Below, piece after piece: positions 28,001 through 35,480 of a stretch of DNA of 64,000 bases (the first letter of the stretch is position 1; each line of letters starts with the position of its first letter). The notes beneath the pieces are model-generated. The model saw only the letters and a list, made by a program, of their open reading frames with translations, was not told the origin of the DNA and ran no database searches. The position numbers and the translations under genes were made by a program. Location of the stretch: positions 11,191 through 75,190 of the forward strand of contig DAIUKO010000005.1 of assembly GCA_036848175.1 (NCBI GenBank), given 5' to 3'. This DNA comes from QHWF01 sp036848175 (GTDB taxonomy: Bacteria > Acidobacteriota > Vicinamibacteria > Vicinamibacterales > CAVVIG01).

Positions 28001-29519
28001 GTTGATGAGCGGCACGACCAACCTGAACACGCCGGGCTGGCTGGCGTTTACGTCGGGCATTCGCTCCGCCGCCGAGCCGTTGCTCAATTTCTGGGTCGCC
28101 AAGCTTCTCGGCGACGGCACCAAAGTCCGCTGCACGATCGAGCGTCTCGACGCCGCGACCGGAGCGGTCGTCGAGACTCGCACGCTGCCGATCAGCGAGC
28201 TGACGATCACGGCGCTCGACATGGTGTACGGCGTCGAAGCCGCCAATACCACGGCGCAACCCGGCCTGTCTCTCAGCGAGATCGAGCAGCAGGTGCTCTA
28301 CTACGCCAGACGCAAAACCGGCGGGTTCGGTCCGGACGCGACGCTGCGGCTGCTGCATGCGCGGCCCACGAACCTCGCGGCCGGAGAGGTGACGTTGTTC
28401 GACGTGCTCGAGCAGGCGCGCGCCATCCGGCGCCTGCTGGCGATGGCGCGGGGCGCCGATCCTGAAGACCTGAATCCGCCGGAGCGCACGAGTCAGGGCA
28501 CGATCGATCTCGTCGAGCTCGAAGCGCGCGTCGTCCGGGCAGAAAACGCGCTGAACGCCGCGCACAAAACGCTGCAGACCTTGATCGCACGCGTGACGAC
28601 GACCACGACCGCCGAGGCGCTGCGGACGGCGGTGCTCAAGCTGGCGTCGTTCGGAATCGGACCCGCGGTTCCGGTGAGCGTCGGCGGCGAGGATCCGGCA
28701 GCCAAGACGGCGCTCGCGAGGCAGGGGCAGGCGCTGCTGAAGATCAGCGGTGGGCGCCTCGATCAGGGTGCCGGCTTACGCACGCAACCGGTGGCCAGCG
28801 AACAACGGGCGCGCCGCGAACAGCTGGTGACGCGGATGCGGGCCGTCTTCGGTCAATCGTTCGTCGTGCTGCCGCGATTCTCGTTCGACGCCGCGGGCGC
28901 GGCCGAATTCACGAGCGCGCTCGCGGGGAGCACGGCGTTGCAGGGCGGCGATCCGCTGGCCGTGAACACGTGGTTCGCCCGATGCGCGCGCGTGCGCGAG
29001 ACCGTCGCGCGCATGGGATCGTGCCTTCAACGCGCCGAAGTGCTCGGTGCCGCGGCGCGGCTCAATCTCAGCGTCGCACAGCTGCCCTTCTCCGCCACCG
29101 AGCGGTGGGTCGCCTTGCCGCCGGCGGCGGGAACGGTCCTGCCGCCCAGCAAGCTGTCGCTCGTCGTGCACACCATCGGCCCGATCAACACCACGCAGGT
29201 GATGACCGCGTTGATGGTGGACGAATGGGTAGAGTTCGTCCCCAATACGCGCGAGACCACTGCGGTCGCGTTTCAATTCGACGTGCCTGATTCGTGCGCG
29301 CCGCAAACCGTGCTGATCGCGGTGCCGCCGGTGCCCGGCCAGGACTGGACCACCGAAACGCTGCGGCGCGTGCTGATGGAAACGCTCGATCTCGCAAAGC
29401 TTCGCGCCGTGGACACGTCGGCGCTCGGCGCCGCGGCGCAGCATCTGCCCGGCCTCTATCTCGCGTTCAACACGGCGGACCACGCCGTGTCCACCGATTT
29501 CGCAGCCGTCACGCACTGA
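25047..29519 (+). CDS. 1490-aa giant cluster protein of unknown function
   Basis: Largest protein in the window, with no signal peptide. The N-terminus has a well-ordered block (PLVLLPVRLETRFF, then ELRVRIFPDKIHLDSHEPDL) followed by a helical-rich body. Landmarks are QVGWGYFLSNMIGAEAGLTR near residue 355, LRCGAQPYGLLPVTSL near 405, TYRTRNVFGRHFLQHLYRFL near 485, and a possible coiled coil at ~1154-1200 (VELEARVVRAENALNAAHKT). The C-terminal ~150 residues contain paired strands ending in LPGLYLAFNTADH. No enzymatic motif was identified. The start overlaps the preceding stop by four bases. Length and lack of an export signal suggest a scaffold or structural subunit, which is inference. Confidence 0.72.
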   Translation: MTDFFKSSVTIPGSNPAIPPQSLCPGDLPLVLLPVRLETRFFVLASGVTELRVRIFPDKIHLDSHEPDLTADEQTWGQHYWQQNWSAGSGEVAWRQIADRFGARRAAWIVRVLEPTNAAQRTSSPPVAPVFPAIAVAGEDATWRHAPHARLMPDRWVAVVHSAGRVALTVTGTDIKKPLAVGPDPHAPEPDSGTAAAIARGEQLAIDDGMKWMTDFNEAESAGMALRIAIPPAVLSAGLDSLVVFGVVRSLTVAETANQLADLFDAHHYTDGLAFVRPGTPTNNTDDRRAGYSSQDPGHQRSFDIEVASTPAIEDHNALRVGTALGLPFNRILPTFGRIERGLERDDLHMRSMNTALWQVGWGYFLSNMIGAEAGLTRADLDWARAHFLDHVRSFGPFPALRCGAQPYGLLPVTSLDLWQAGTGEPVTSQDAWLKGMLVTLRDSVWREAAGSVARIGSRQNPTDPDADLADVMRTDGLSSTYRTRNVFGRHFLQHLYRFLASNFPDSDPTQTSLLQRLGASWRPRLAHLWNADWQWNVVAPLIQSGEVSPWAKLEPNYIAAMLAEPHIEQLVLARPDPHAPDDTTSLLQALLRHAFLREIAYAAAALQANETGADLLALLRDAELVDLVTGAPPTLHWRRQLERTLTATGGSTIRDFLETRTSFTAPGLAALGEFRASLADLKDLDSEALSQLAQGTLDLSAHRLDGWVTSMATKRLTAMHADGPMGQYIGAYGWVENLKRIPASLVKPVASPPPGEPGPLQTPANDSGFIHAPSMTHAAAAALLRNAHLGPTGVPAATGPFAINLSSRRVREATRLLEGVRQGQPLGALLGYRVERLLHDTVSDGRTMDRFIAPLRRVAPLVARGSAVTTAPVDTIAANNVVDGLVLNRRWNEDHAAVMLELNTATMGTSDLSNLTAIFAALADAIDGLSDALTAEAVYQLTRGNTSRTASTLAAIAQGDAPPPELEVTRTPRSGTSLTHRLLALMSGTTNLNTPGWLAFTSGIRSAAEPLLNFWVAKLLGDGTKVRCTIERLDAATGAVVETRTLPISELTITALDMVYGVEAANTTAQPGLSLSEIEQQVLYYARRKTGGFGPDATLRLLHARPTNLAAGEVTLFDVLEQARAIRRLLAMARGADPEDLNPPERTSQGTIDLVELEARVVRAENALNAAHKTLQTLIARVTTTTTAEALRTAVLKLASFGIGPAVPVSVGGEDPAAKTALARQGQALLKISGGRLDQGAGLRTQPVASEQRARREQLVTRMRAVFGQSFVVLPRFSFDAAGAAEFTSALAGSTALQGGDPLAVNTWFARCARVRETVARMGSCLQRAEVLGAAARLNLSVAQLPFSATERWVALPPAAGTVLPPSKLSLVVHTIGPINTTQVMTALMVDEWVEFVPNTRETTAVAFQFDVPDSCAPQTVLIAVPPVPGQDWTTETLRRVLMETLDLAKLRAVDTSALGAAAQHLPGLYLAFNTADHAVSTDFAAVTH

Positions 29520-29531
29520 CAGGACTTCATC

Positions 29532-32066
29532 ATGCCCGCGCCGCAAGTGTTCGTCACCATCACGACGCCGCCGGGATCCGTACCGACGGTCAACCGCACG
29601 TTCCAGGTCGGCGGCAACATTTCGTTCACCGCGCCGCCTGGGTATACGTTCATCCCCACCAGCAAGACGGCGACGGTCCAGTTCGGCCCCGGCGGCACGC
29701 TGGTCGCAGGTACGTTTGCCGGCACCACGCTCAACTGGCAATGCACCGGAACGGTCAGCCCGAGCGCGCCGTGGGGGTCGTTCGTCACCTTGTCGGTGAA
29801 CGCAGCGGCGACCTTCAGGTTCTTCCACACGCTGAGTGAGCCGGATTTCATCACGGTGAACGTCGCCACGACATTCGTCGTCCGATTGGTGCCGGCGCTG
29901 CCGCTGGTGCTCAACCTCGATCCGTTCGTCTCACCGATCGTGGCCGGACAGGTGCCGCTCAATTTCGCCTTCACGGGATCGGCTCTCGGCCCGCAGGGGC
30001 CGATCCAGAACGTCCAGTACAAAGTCGAGGGCGGCCAGTTTGCCAACGCCGTCAACCTGAGCGGCACCTGGTCGCTGTTCCGAATCACGCTGCCGCTGCC
30101 GCCGACGACCCCGGGCAAGGACCACACGCTGACGATTCGCGCGGTCGATCTCTTTGGCACGACCGGCGAGATTTCGAAGACGTTCGCGGTCACACCGCAG
30201 CCGCCGATCGTTGTTCCGCCTGGCGGCGCGACCACTCTCTCCGGCGCGCCGACGACATCGTCGATCACGAGCTGGACGCGGCTGGAACCACAGTGCACCG
30301 ACGCGGACATCGGCACGAGCTCGGGCGCGCGCCTGTTCGATCCGCTGTGGATGCTGACGCGTCAGTGGCAGATGGGTGAATTCCAGGCGGAAGACGCGGG
30401 TACGCCGATACAGGCGCGCGTGCGCGCGACGAGTGCGACGCTCACGCGCCGCTATGCCGGCGAGCTCCCGAAATCGACCGGCGCCGCGCCGGCAGCCGTC
30501 GCCGCGCCGGCGTACGATCCGGCGCGCACGCCGCTCGAAGTGCTCGTCGAGCGCCGCCCGATGCGCGCGGCCGACGCCAGCGATCCGCGCATGCTGACGT
30601 TCGCCGTCGAAGCGGGACTGCATTTCCTGCGGATGCTGGAGCTGCAATCGCCGTCGAAGAGCTACCGTCCCGCGTTTCTGGCCAAGCTCGCGCTTCAACC
30701 ACCTCCGCCGGCACGATCGGCGCTCGTCGACGATGCGACGTCGCGATACCTGCAGTCGATGGTCGGCCGGGCGCCGGATGGACGACAGCTCGCGTTCCTC
30801 GTGCGCACCGTCGGCGCCGCACAACTGGTGCTCGATCCGGCGTTGAACATCGCGATCGCCGATCGTCCGAAGGTCCAGCAGGCGGCAGCCGCCTGGCTCG
30901 CGTGGTACGACTCGATGTACAGCGAGCCCGCGACGCCGGCCGAGGACGCATGGAATCCGGCGCGGCTCGAATACGCGCTGTCGGTCGGGACGCGTCTGTC
31001 TGCGAACGCTCAAGACGACATCACGTTCTCGGCGGCGGAGATCGACGGTCCGATCGACTGGAGTTCCTTCGACGTCAACCCGCAGGCGTCGCTCACGACG
31101 GCGGCCGATCAGGGGTTCACGTCGCTGGTCGAAGCGACGATCCCTTCGCCGGTGAGCTTTCCGGGCGCGCCCGCGCCGCGTTTCTGGGAGATGGAGGATG
31201 CGCGAATCGCGTACGGCCTCGTCCCGGTCGGCCCGACCGATCTCGCCCATCTGATGATGATCGAGTACGCGAGCACCTACGGAAACGATTGGCTCGTCGT
31301 GCCGCTCTCGCTGCCAGTGGGTTCGGTGACGCGGATCGACTCGCTGGTCGTCACCGATACGTTCGGCGTCCGCAGTCTCGTGCGTCCGATCGGCGATCCG
31401 GCGCTGCCGCCCGCGTATTTCTCGCTCTGGCAATCGGCGTACAGGACTCCGCCGCCGGTCGTCAACGCGCCGACGATCGTCACGAACCGCTTCTTCCTGC
31501 CGCCGACGCTGAGCCGCACGATGGACAGCGCGCCGCTCGAGGACGTGCTGTTCATGCGCGACGAGATGGCCAATCTGGCCTGGGCGATCGAACGCACGGT
31601 CGAGAGTCCAATCGAGCAGCCGGCGCAGCGCGACGAATCGCCCGACGCGGCGCCGCCGCCGTCGTCAATCGTGGCGAGCAGCGATGTGCCGCGCTACCTC
31701 CTGTCATCGCCGGTGCCGCCGAACTGGATTCCGCTGCTGCCGGTGCAGGTCGCGAGTCCACCCAATACTCCGGGTCCGGTCCTCTCGCGGCTCAAACGCG
31801 GCGCCGTCCTGCAGGCGGACGGCACGACGAGGCCCCATTTCGCGACCGGTGACATCCTGATCTCGATCGCGGATCTCCTGCTCTACGACGAAGAGGTGCC
31901 GCGCGAAGGCACGCGCGTGACCCGTCAACGGCGGATGGCGCGCTGGACCGACGGCTCGACGTGGCTGTGGACGTCGTTCAGAAACGAAGTCGGTCAGGGA
32001 GAAGGCGCGAGCAACTTGAAATTCGATCAGGTGCTGGACCCGCGTGCCGCCTCGCAGACGCCGTAA
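29532..32066 (+). CDS. 844-aa cluster protein with N-terminal Ig-like domains
   Basis: Last gene of the five-gene cluster. Residues 1-~230 look like two Ig-like or fibronectin-like modules (VTITTPPGSVPTVNRTFQVG, then SGTWSLFRITLPLPPTTPGK and LTIRAVDLFGTTGEISKTF). A Pro-rich hinge (PQPPIVVPPGG) leads into the core, which opens with a distinctive block near residue 255: DADIGTSSGARLFDPLWMLT, RQWQMGEFQAEDAGTP. Later blocks are APRFWEMEDARIAYGLVPVG and EDVLFMRDEMANLAWAIERT. The final ~100 residues contain DILISIADLLLYDEEVPREG and a Trp-rich stretch. There is no signal peptide and no known family was identified. It lies twelve bases after the 1490-aa gene with a weak CAGGA ribosome-binding site. 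A tandem repeat array follows the stop codon. Confidence 0.72.
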   Translation: MPAPQVFVTITTPPGSVPTVNRTFQVGGNISFTAPPGYTFIPTSKTATVQFGPGGTLVAGTFAGTTLNWQCTGTVSPSAPWGSFVTLSVNAAATFRFFHTLSEPDFITVNVATTFVVRLVPALPLVLNLDPFVSPIVAGQVPLNFAFTGSALGPQGPIQNVQYKVEGGQFANAVNLSGTWSLFRITLPLPPTTPGKDHTLTIRAVDLFGTTGEISKTFAVTPQPPIVVPPGGATTLSGAPTTSSITSWTRLEPQCTDADIGTSSGARLFDPLWMLTRQWQMGEFQAEDAGTPIQARVRATSATLTRRYAGELPKSTGAAPAAVAAPAYDPARTPLEVLVERRPMRAADASDPRMLTFAVEAGLHFLRMLELQSPSKSYRPAFLAKLALQPPPPARSALVDDATSRYLQSMVGRAPDGRQLAFLVRTVGAAQLVLDPALNIAIADRPKVQQAAAAWLAWYDSMYSEPATPAEDAWNPARLEYALSVGTRLSANAQDDITFSAAEIDGPIDWSSFDVNPQASLTTAADQGFTSLVEATIPSPVSFPGAPAPRFWEMEDARIAYGLVPVGPTDLAHLMMIEYASTYGNDWLVVPLSLPVGSVTRIDSLVVTDTFGVRSLVRPIGDPALPPAYFSLWQSAYRTPPPVVNAPTIVTNRFFLPPTLSRTMDSAPLEDVLFMRDEMANLAWAIERTVESPIEQPAQRDESPDAAPPPSSIVASSDVPRYLLSSPVPPNWIPLLPVQVASPPNTPGPVLSRLKRGAVLQADGTTRPHFATGDILISIADLLLYDEEVPREGTRVTRQRRMARWTDGSTWLWTSFRNEVGQGEGASNLKFDQVLDPRAASQTP

Positions 32067-32086
32067 GCCCGCTGCAAAACAGCGGC

Positions 32087-32163
32087 GGTCTGACCGTGGT
32101 CTGACCGTGGTCTGACCGTGGTCTGACCGTGGTCTGACCGTGGTCTGACCCGGGTCAGACCAC
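32087..32163. repeat. 11-bp tandem repeat array ending in a 24-nt palindrome
   Basis: Five exact copies of GGTCTGACCGT (32087-32141) and a partial sixth (32142-32150), followed by the perfect palindrome GTGGTCTGACCC/GGGTCAGACCAC at 32140-32163. Each unit is itself nearly palindromic (GGTC-T-GACC). It lies between the convergent cluster and MFS genes and may terminate both. Confidence 0.9.
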
Positions 32164-32169
32164 GAAGGG

Positions 32170-33459
32170 CTATCCGGCGGCGCTCGTCGCCAGATAGGGC
32201 GTCGGCTCGCTCACAGGCCTGACGAACGTGCGTCGACCGACGGTCAGAAACGACACGCCGGCGAGCGCGCACAGCAGTCCGGCGATCCAGAACGCGGCGC
32301 TGTAATCGCCGAGACCGGTGCGGATCGCGCCTGCGCCGAATGCGGCGAGCGATGCGCCCAGCTGATGACTGGCCGCGATCCAGCCATAGACCACGCCGGT
32401 GTTCTCGCGGCCGAACGCTTCGCCGGTGAGCCGCACGGTCGGAGGAACCGTCGCGACCCAGTCGAGGCCGTAGAAGATCGCAAACCAGCCGAGACCGTGC
32501 GCGCCGCTGTTCAATGTGAGCGGCAGATACAGGAGCGACAGACCGCGAAGCGTGTAGTACGTGAACAACAGGTGGCGGCTCGAGTAACGGTCGGTGAGCC
32601 AGCCCGATGCCGTCGTGCCGGCGATATCGAAGATCCCCATCATCGCCAGAAGCTGCGCCGATCGGACCTGCGAGATGCCGTAGTCATGACACGCGGCGAT
32701 CAGGTGTGTGCCGATCAGACCGTTGGTGCTCGCTCCGCAGATGAAGAACGTTCCGGCCAGGACCCAGAACGCCCGCGATCGCGTCGCCAAACGCAGCGCC
32801 GCGAGCGGCGCCAAGGCGCGGGACGACGGCGGGTCACTGGGCGCATTCCGTTCGCCGTAGCGGCGAAGGCCGAGATCCTCGGGGCGATCGCGCATGAGCA
32901 GCAGCACGATCGCGAACACCACGACCGCCGATGCGGCGACGATCAGGCAGGCAGCGCGCCAGCCGCGCGCCTCGACGAAGTGCGCGAGCATCGGCAGGAA
33001 CACGAGTTGCCCGGTCGCGTTCGCCGCCGACAGCGCGCCCATCACCAGACCGCGCCGTTCCTCGAACCATCGCGTCGCGATCACGGCCGCGAGTACCAGC
33101 GACGTCACGCCGGTGCCGCTTCCAACCAGGACACCCCACAGCAAGGTCAGCTGCCACTCGTTGCGCATCTGGGTCGTCAAGGCCACCGATGTGGCCAGCA
33201 GCGCCAGCGCCGCAAGCACGACGCGCCGCAGCCCCCATCGATCCATCACCGACGCGGCAAACGGACCGATCAGGCCGAACAGCGCAATGTTGATCGCGAC
33301 GGCGCCCGAGATGGCGGTCCGGCTCCAGCCGAACTCCGTCTCGAGCGGGACAATCAGGATGCCGGGCGTCGCGCGAATCCCCGCCGTCACGATCAGGACA
33401 ACGAAGGTGACGAGCGCGATGATCCAGGCGTAGTGAAGCCTTGGTGATGGGCGTGTCAT
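32170..33459 (-). CDS. MFS transporter
   Basis: A 429-aa major facilitator superfamily permease with twelve predicted helices. It opens with HYAWIIALVTFVVLIVTAGI and carries the loop motif MDRWGLRRVVLAALALL typical of motif A after helix 2. A cytoplasmic central loop contains RDRPEDLGLRRYGERN, and the second half begins FWVLAGTFFICGAST. This layout matches the monocarboxylate/oxalate-formate branch of the superfamily, but the substrate cannot be fixed. ATG at 33459 was chosen because AGGGA lies just upstream; an in-frame ATG at 33486 has no ribosome-binding site. It starts 50 bp after the Ppx/GppA stop on the same strand. Confidence 0.87.
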   Translation of the reverse strand: MTRPSPRLHYAWIIALVTFVVLIVTAGIRATPGILIVPLETEFGWSRTAISGAVAINIALFGLIGPFAASVMDRWGLRRVVLAALALLATSVALTTQMRNEWQLTLLWGVLVGSGTGVTSLVLAAVIATRWFEERRGLVMGALSAANATGQLVFLPMLAHFVEARGWRAACLIVAASAVVVFAIVLLLMRDRPEDLGLRRYGERNAPSDPPSSRALAPLAALRLATRSRAFWVLAGTFFICGASTNGLIGTHLIAACHDYGISQVRSAQLLAMMGIFDIAGTTASGWLTDRYSSRHLLFTYYTLRGLSLLYLPLTLNSGAHGLGWFAIFYGLDWVATVPPTVRLTGEAFGRENTGVVYGWIAASHQLGASLAAFGAGAIRTGLGDYSAAFWIAGLLCALAGVSFLTVGRRTFVRPVSEPTPYLATSAAG

Positions 33460-33509
33460 CGGGATCCCTGCATGAAGATTGTTCATGAAATGAGGCCGGC
33501 GCGCCGGCG

Positions 33510-35015
33510 TCAATGCCTGACGACGAGCGGGCGGCCGAACGCGTTCTCGAATCGTTTGTCGAGATCCTTGGCCAGCCACGAGGGCAGCAGCGGGACGGAC
33601 AGCGTCACGTGCTTGGCGATTGAACACGCGACCGCAATCCGGCCGCTGCCCGGGCATCTGGCTTCGATCTCGTCGGCCAGGGCGAGGATGATCGCGGCGC
33701 GATCGAGCAGGCCGCGCGTGGTGTCGCTGTCGAGCGCGAGCGGCAGGACGTCGGCATGGCGATCGCCGGCCCGCCGCACGATTGCCGACGTCAACGCCAG
33801 CTCGTGATGGGTGAAGCCGTTGAGCTCGGTGCTGAGCAGGATCTCGGCGACGTGCTCGTGGCGGTTCACGACGTCGAGGCTGCGCCCGATGTCGAGGACG
33901 TGAGCCGCGGAATCGATCGCCGTCACGACGGTTTTCGGCGCGCGCGGTTCGAGCGCACGCTGGAGCGTCGACGCGATCCCCATCCGCCGCGCGGCCGCGT
34001 CCTGCCGCCATCCGTCGAACCGGGAGACCAGCGAAGACAACGACGCTTCCTTCACGCTCTCGAGCGATCCCGGAGCGATCTTCAGGAGCTTGAGCGCGAG
34101 ACCCTCGCGCACGCCCTGACCCGACACGAGGATGTGCCTGGCGCGCACGAATTCCGCGAGCGTCTGAATCGCGACGGCGCCGCCGACGATCGAATCGGCG
34201 CGCTCCGCGCTGAGTCCGGGCACCTCGTCGCGCCGCTTCGCCTTGGTCATCGCGAGCACGTCGACGACTTCAGCGAGGCGCTCCACCGGCAGTTCGTAGC
34301 CGTGGAGCCAGCCGATTGGATAATGTCGCGTTTGACGATCGATCTTGGCCAGATTGCGCAGCGTCCCGCCGGTCCCGACCAGTCGATCGCCCGACACCAG
34401 GCGAGCCACTCGCGCCTTCGACAGATGACGGCGGACGTGATCGCGAAGGCGGCGGAGCTGCTTCGGCGTCGGCGGATCGGACTCGAGGAACTTCTCGCTC
34501 AGTCGCAGCGCGCCGAACGGCAGACTCACGGCTTCGGCCGCCCGCCGCCGCGCGAAGCGGGTGATCTGCACGCTGCCGCCGCCGAGATCGAACAGCACGC
34601 CGTTCGACACGTCGAGGCCGCGCAGCGCTCCGGTGAATCCGTAGCGCGCCTCGGCCTGCGGTCCGATGATCTCGATGCGAATCCCGAGCTCACGTTGCAG
34701 CCGTTGGGCGAAGAGGCTGCCGTTGGCGGCGTCGCGCATCGCCGCGGTCGCCACCGCGACGATGCGCTTGGCCTGGGCGCCGGTGGCGATGGCCTGAAAA
34801 TCGCGCACCGCTTCGGTGGTGCGCGCCATCGTCGTGTCCGTCAGCCGGCCGCGCGTATCGACGTCGTGAACCAGCCGCAGCGCCGCGCGCGATCCGGCCA
34901 GGAGCCGGAGATGGCTCGAGGCCTCGCGCGTGAACACCATCACCCGGCCGGAGTTCGATCCGATGTCGATGACGGCGACCACATCGCCGCGAGAGGAGCC
35001 CGTGCGTTCTGGCAT
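33510..35015 (-). CDS. Ppx/GppA-family exopolyphosphatase / pppGpp phosphatase
   Basis: ASKHA-fold phosphatase that removes phosphate from polyphosphate or from pppGpp. The first phosphate loop is VIDIGSNSGRVMVF and the second is FDLGGGSVQITRF. The region SIVGGAVAIQTLAEFVRARHILVSGQGVREG is the usual close of the catalytic module. The C-terminal ~170 residues form a helical HD-like domain (IDSAAHVLDIGRSLDVVNRH, then ELALTSAIVRRAGDRH). The length of 501 aa fits the two-domain form. The ATG at 35015 is preferred to an in-frame GTG at 35018. It is divergent from a small cytochrome c with 39 bp between starts. Which substrate it prefers cannot be told. Confidence 0.9.
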   Translation of the reverse strand: MPERTGSSRGDVVAVIDIGSNSGRVMVFTREASSHLRLLAGSRAALRLVHDVDTRGRLTDTTMARTTEAVRDFQAIATGAQAKRIVAVATAAMRDAANGSLFAQRLQRELGIRIEIIGPQAEARYGFTGALRGLDVSNGVLFDLGGGSVQITRFARRRAAEAVSLPFGALRLSEKFLESDPPTPKQLRRLRDHVRRHLSKARVARLVSGDRLVGTGGTLRNLAKIDRQTRHYPIGWLHGYELPVERLAEVVDVLAMTKAKRRDEVPGLSAERADSIVGGAVAIQTLAEFVRARHILVSGQGVREGLALKLLKIAPGSLESVKEASLSSLVSRFDGWRQDAAARRMGIASTLQRALEPRAPKTVVTAIDSAAHVLDIGRSLDVVNRHEHVAEILLSTELNGFTHHELALTSAIVRRAGDRHADVLPLALDSDTTRGLLDRAAIILALADEIEARCPGSGRIAVACSIAKHVTLSVPLLPSWLAKDLDKRFENAFGRPLVVRH

Positions 35016-35054
35016 CACGGCACTATAGCCTGCGATACTATCGGGCGTTGCACC

Positions 35055-35432
35055 ATGATCCTTTTCACGTTGATCATCGCTGGCATCGCATCACTCACCA
35101 TCGCGCAGGGGAATCCCGAAGCGGCGCGGGTCAAGAATCCGACGGCCGCGACGACCGAATCGCTCGGCGAGGGAAAACGGCTGTATCAGCGCTACTGCGC
35201 GAGCTGCCACGGCTCGAACGCCGAAGGCGGCCCCGGTAACGATCTCATTCCCGCCGCGCCCGATCTGACGGACAAGGAATGGAAGCACGGCTCGACCGAC
35301 GGCGAGATCTTCGCCGTCATCAAGAACGGCGTGCCGCCGGACCTGAACATGATCCCGTTCGGCGATCAGATGAACGACACCGATATCTGGAATGTCGTGA
35401 ACTATCTCAGATCGGTCGCCAGGAAGAATTAG
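35055..35432 (+). CDS. small periplasmic class I cytochrome c
   Basis: A 125-aa single-heme cytochrome. It has a signal peptide (MILFTLIIAGIASLTIAQG), a covalent heme site CASCH (Cys48, Cys51, His52) and a likely axial Met in LNMIPFG. The C-terminal helix is DIWNVVNYLRSVA, as usual for class I cytochromes. The gene lies in the last third of a much longer open frame; the internal ATG at 35055 is chosen because only from there does the sequence look like protein. It probably shuttles electrons in the periplasm. A perfect short hairpin follows the stop codon. Confidence 0.9.
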   Translation: MILFTLIIAGIASLTIAQGNPEAARVKNPTAATTESLGEGKRLYQRYCASCHGSNAEGGPGNDLIPAAPDLTDKEWKHGSTDGEIFAVIKNGVPPDLNMIPFGDQMNDTDIWNVVNYLRSVARKN

Positions 35433-35452
35433 CCGCGACGTGGTCGTCGCGG
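35433..35452. terminator. short terminator hairpin
   Basis: CCGCGACG-TGGT-CGTCGCGG, a perfect 8-bp stem immediately after the cytochrome c stop codon and between convergent genes. No T-run. Confidence 0.55.
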
Positions 35453-35480
35453 CGTTGATACAGCGCGGCGAATGACCCGT

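Noticed and set aside
25416..29828. Long minus-strand and alternative plus-strand frames inside the 1490-aa gene
   Set aside because: Compositionally arginine-rich shadows without conserved motifs; the chosen frame has normal protein composition and coupled start/stop.
32087..32150. Possible CRISPR or iteron-type origin
   Set aside because: Contiguous 11-bp units without spacers and no replication gene nearby.
33460..34011. In-frame N-terminal extension of the MFS transporter
   Set aside because: Overlaps the Ppx/GppA gene on the same strand; a good ribosome-binding site supports the start at 33459.
33756..35054. 433 codons preceding the cytochrome c in the same frame
   Set aside because: Antisense to the Ppx/GppA gene and not protein-like; the cytochrome starts at 35055.
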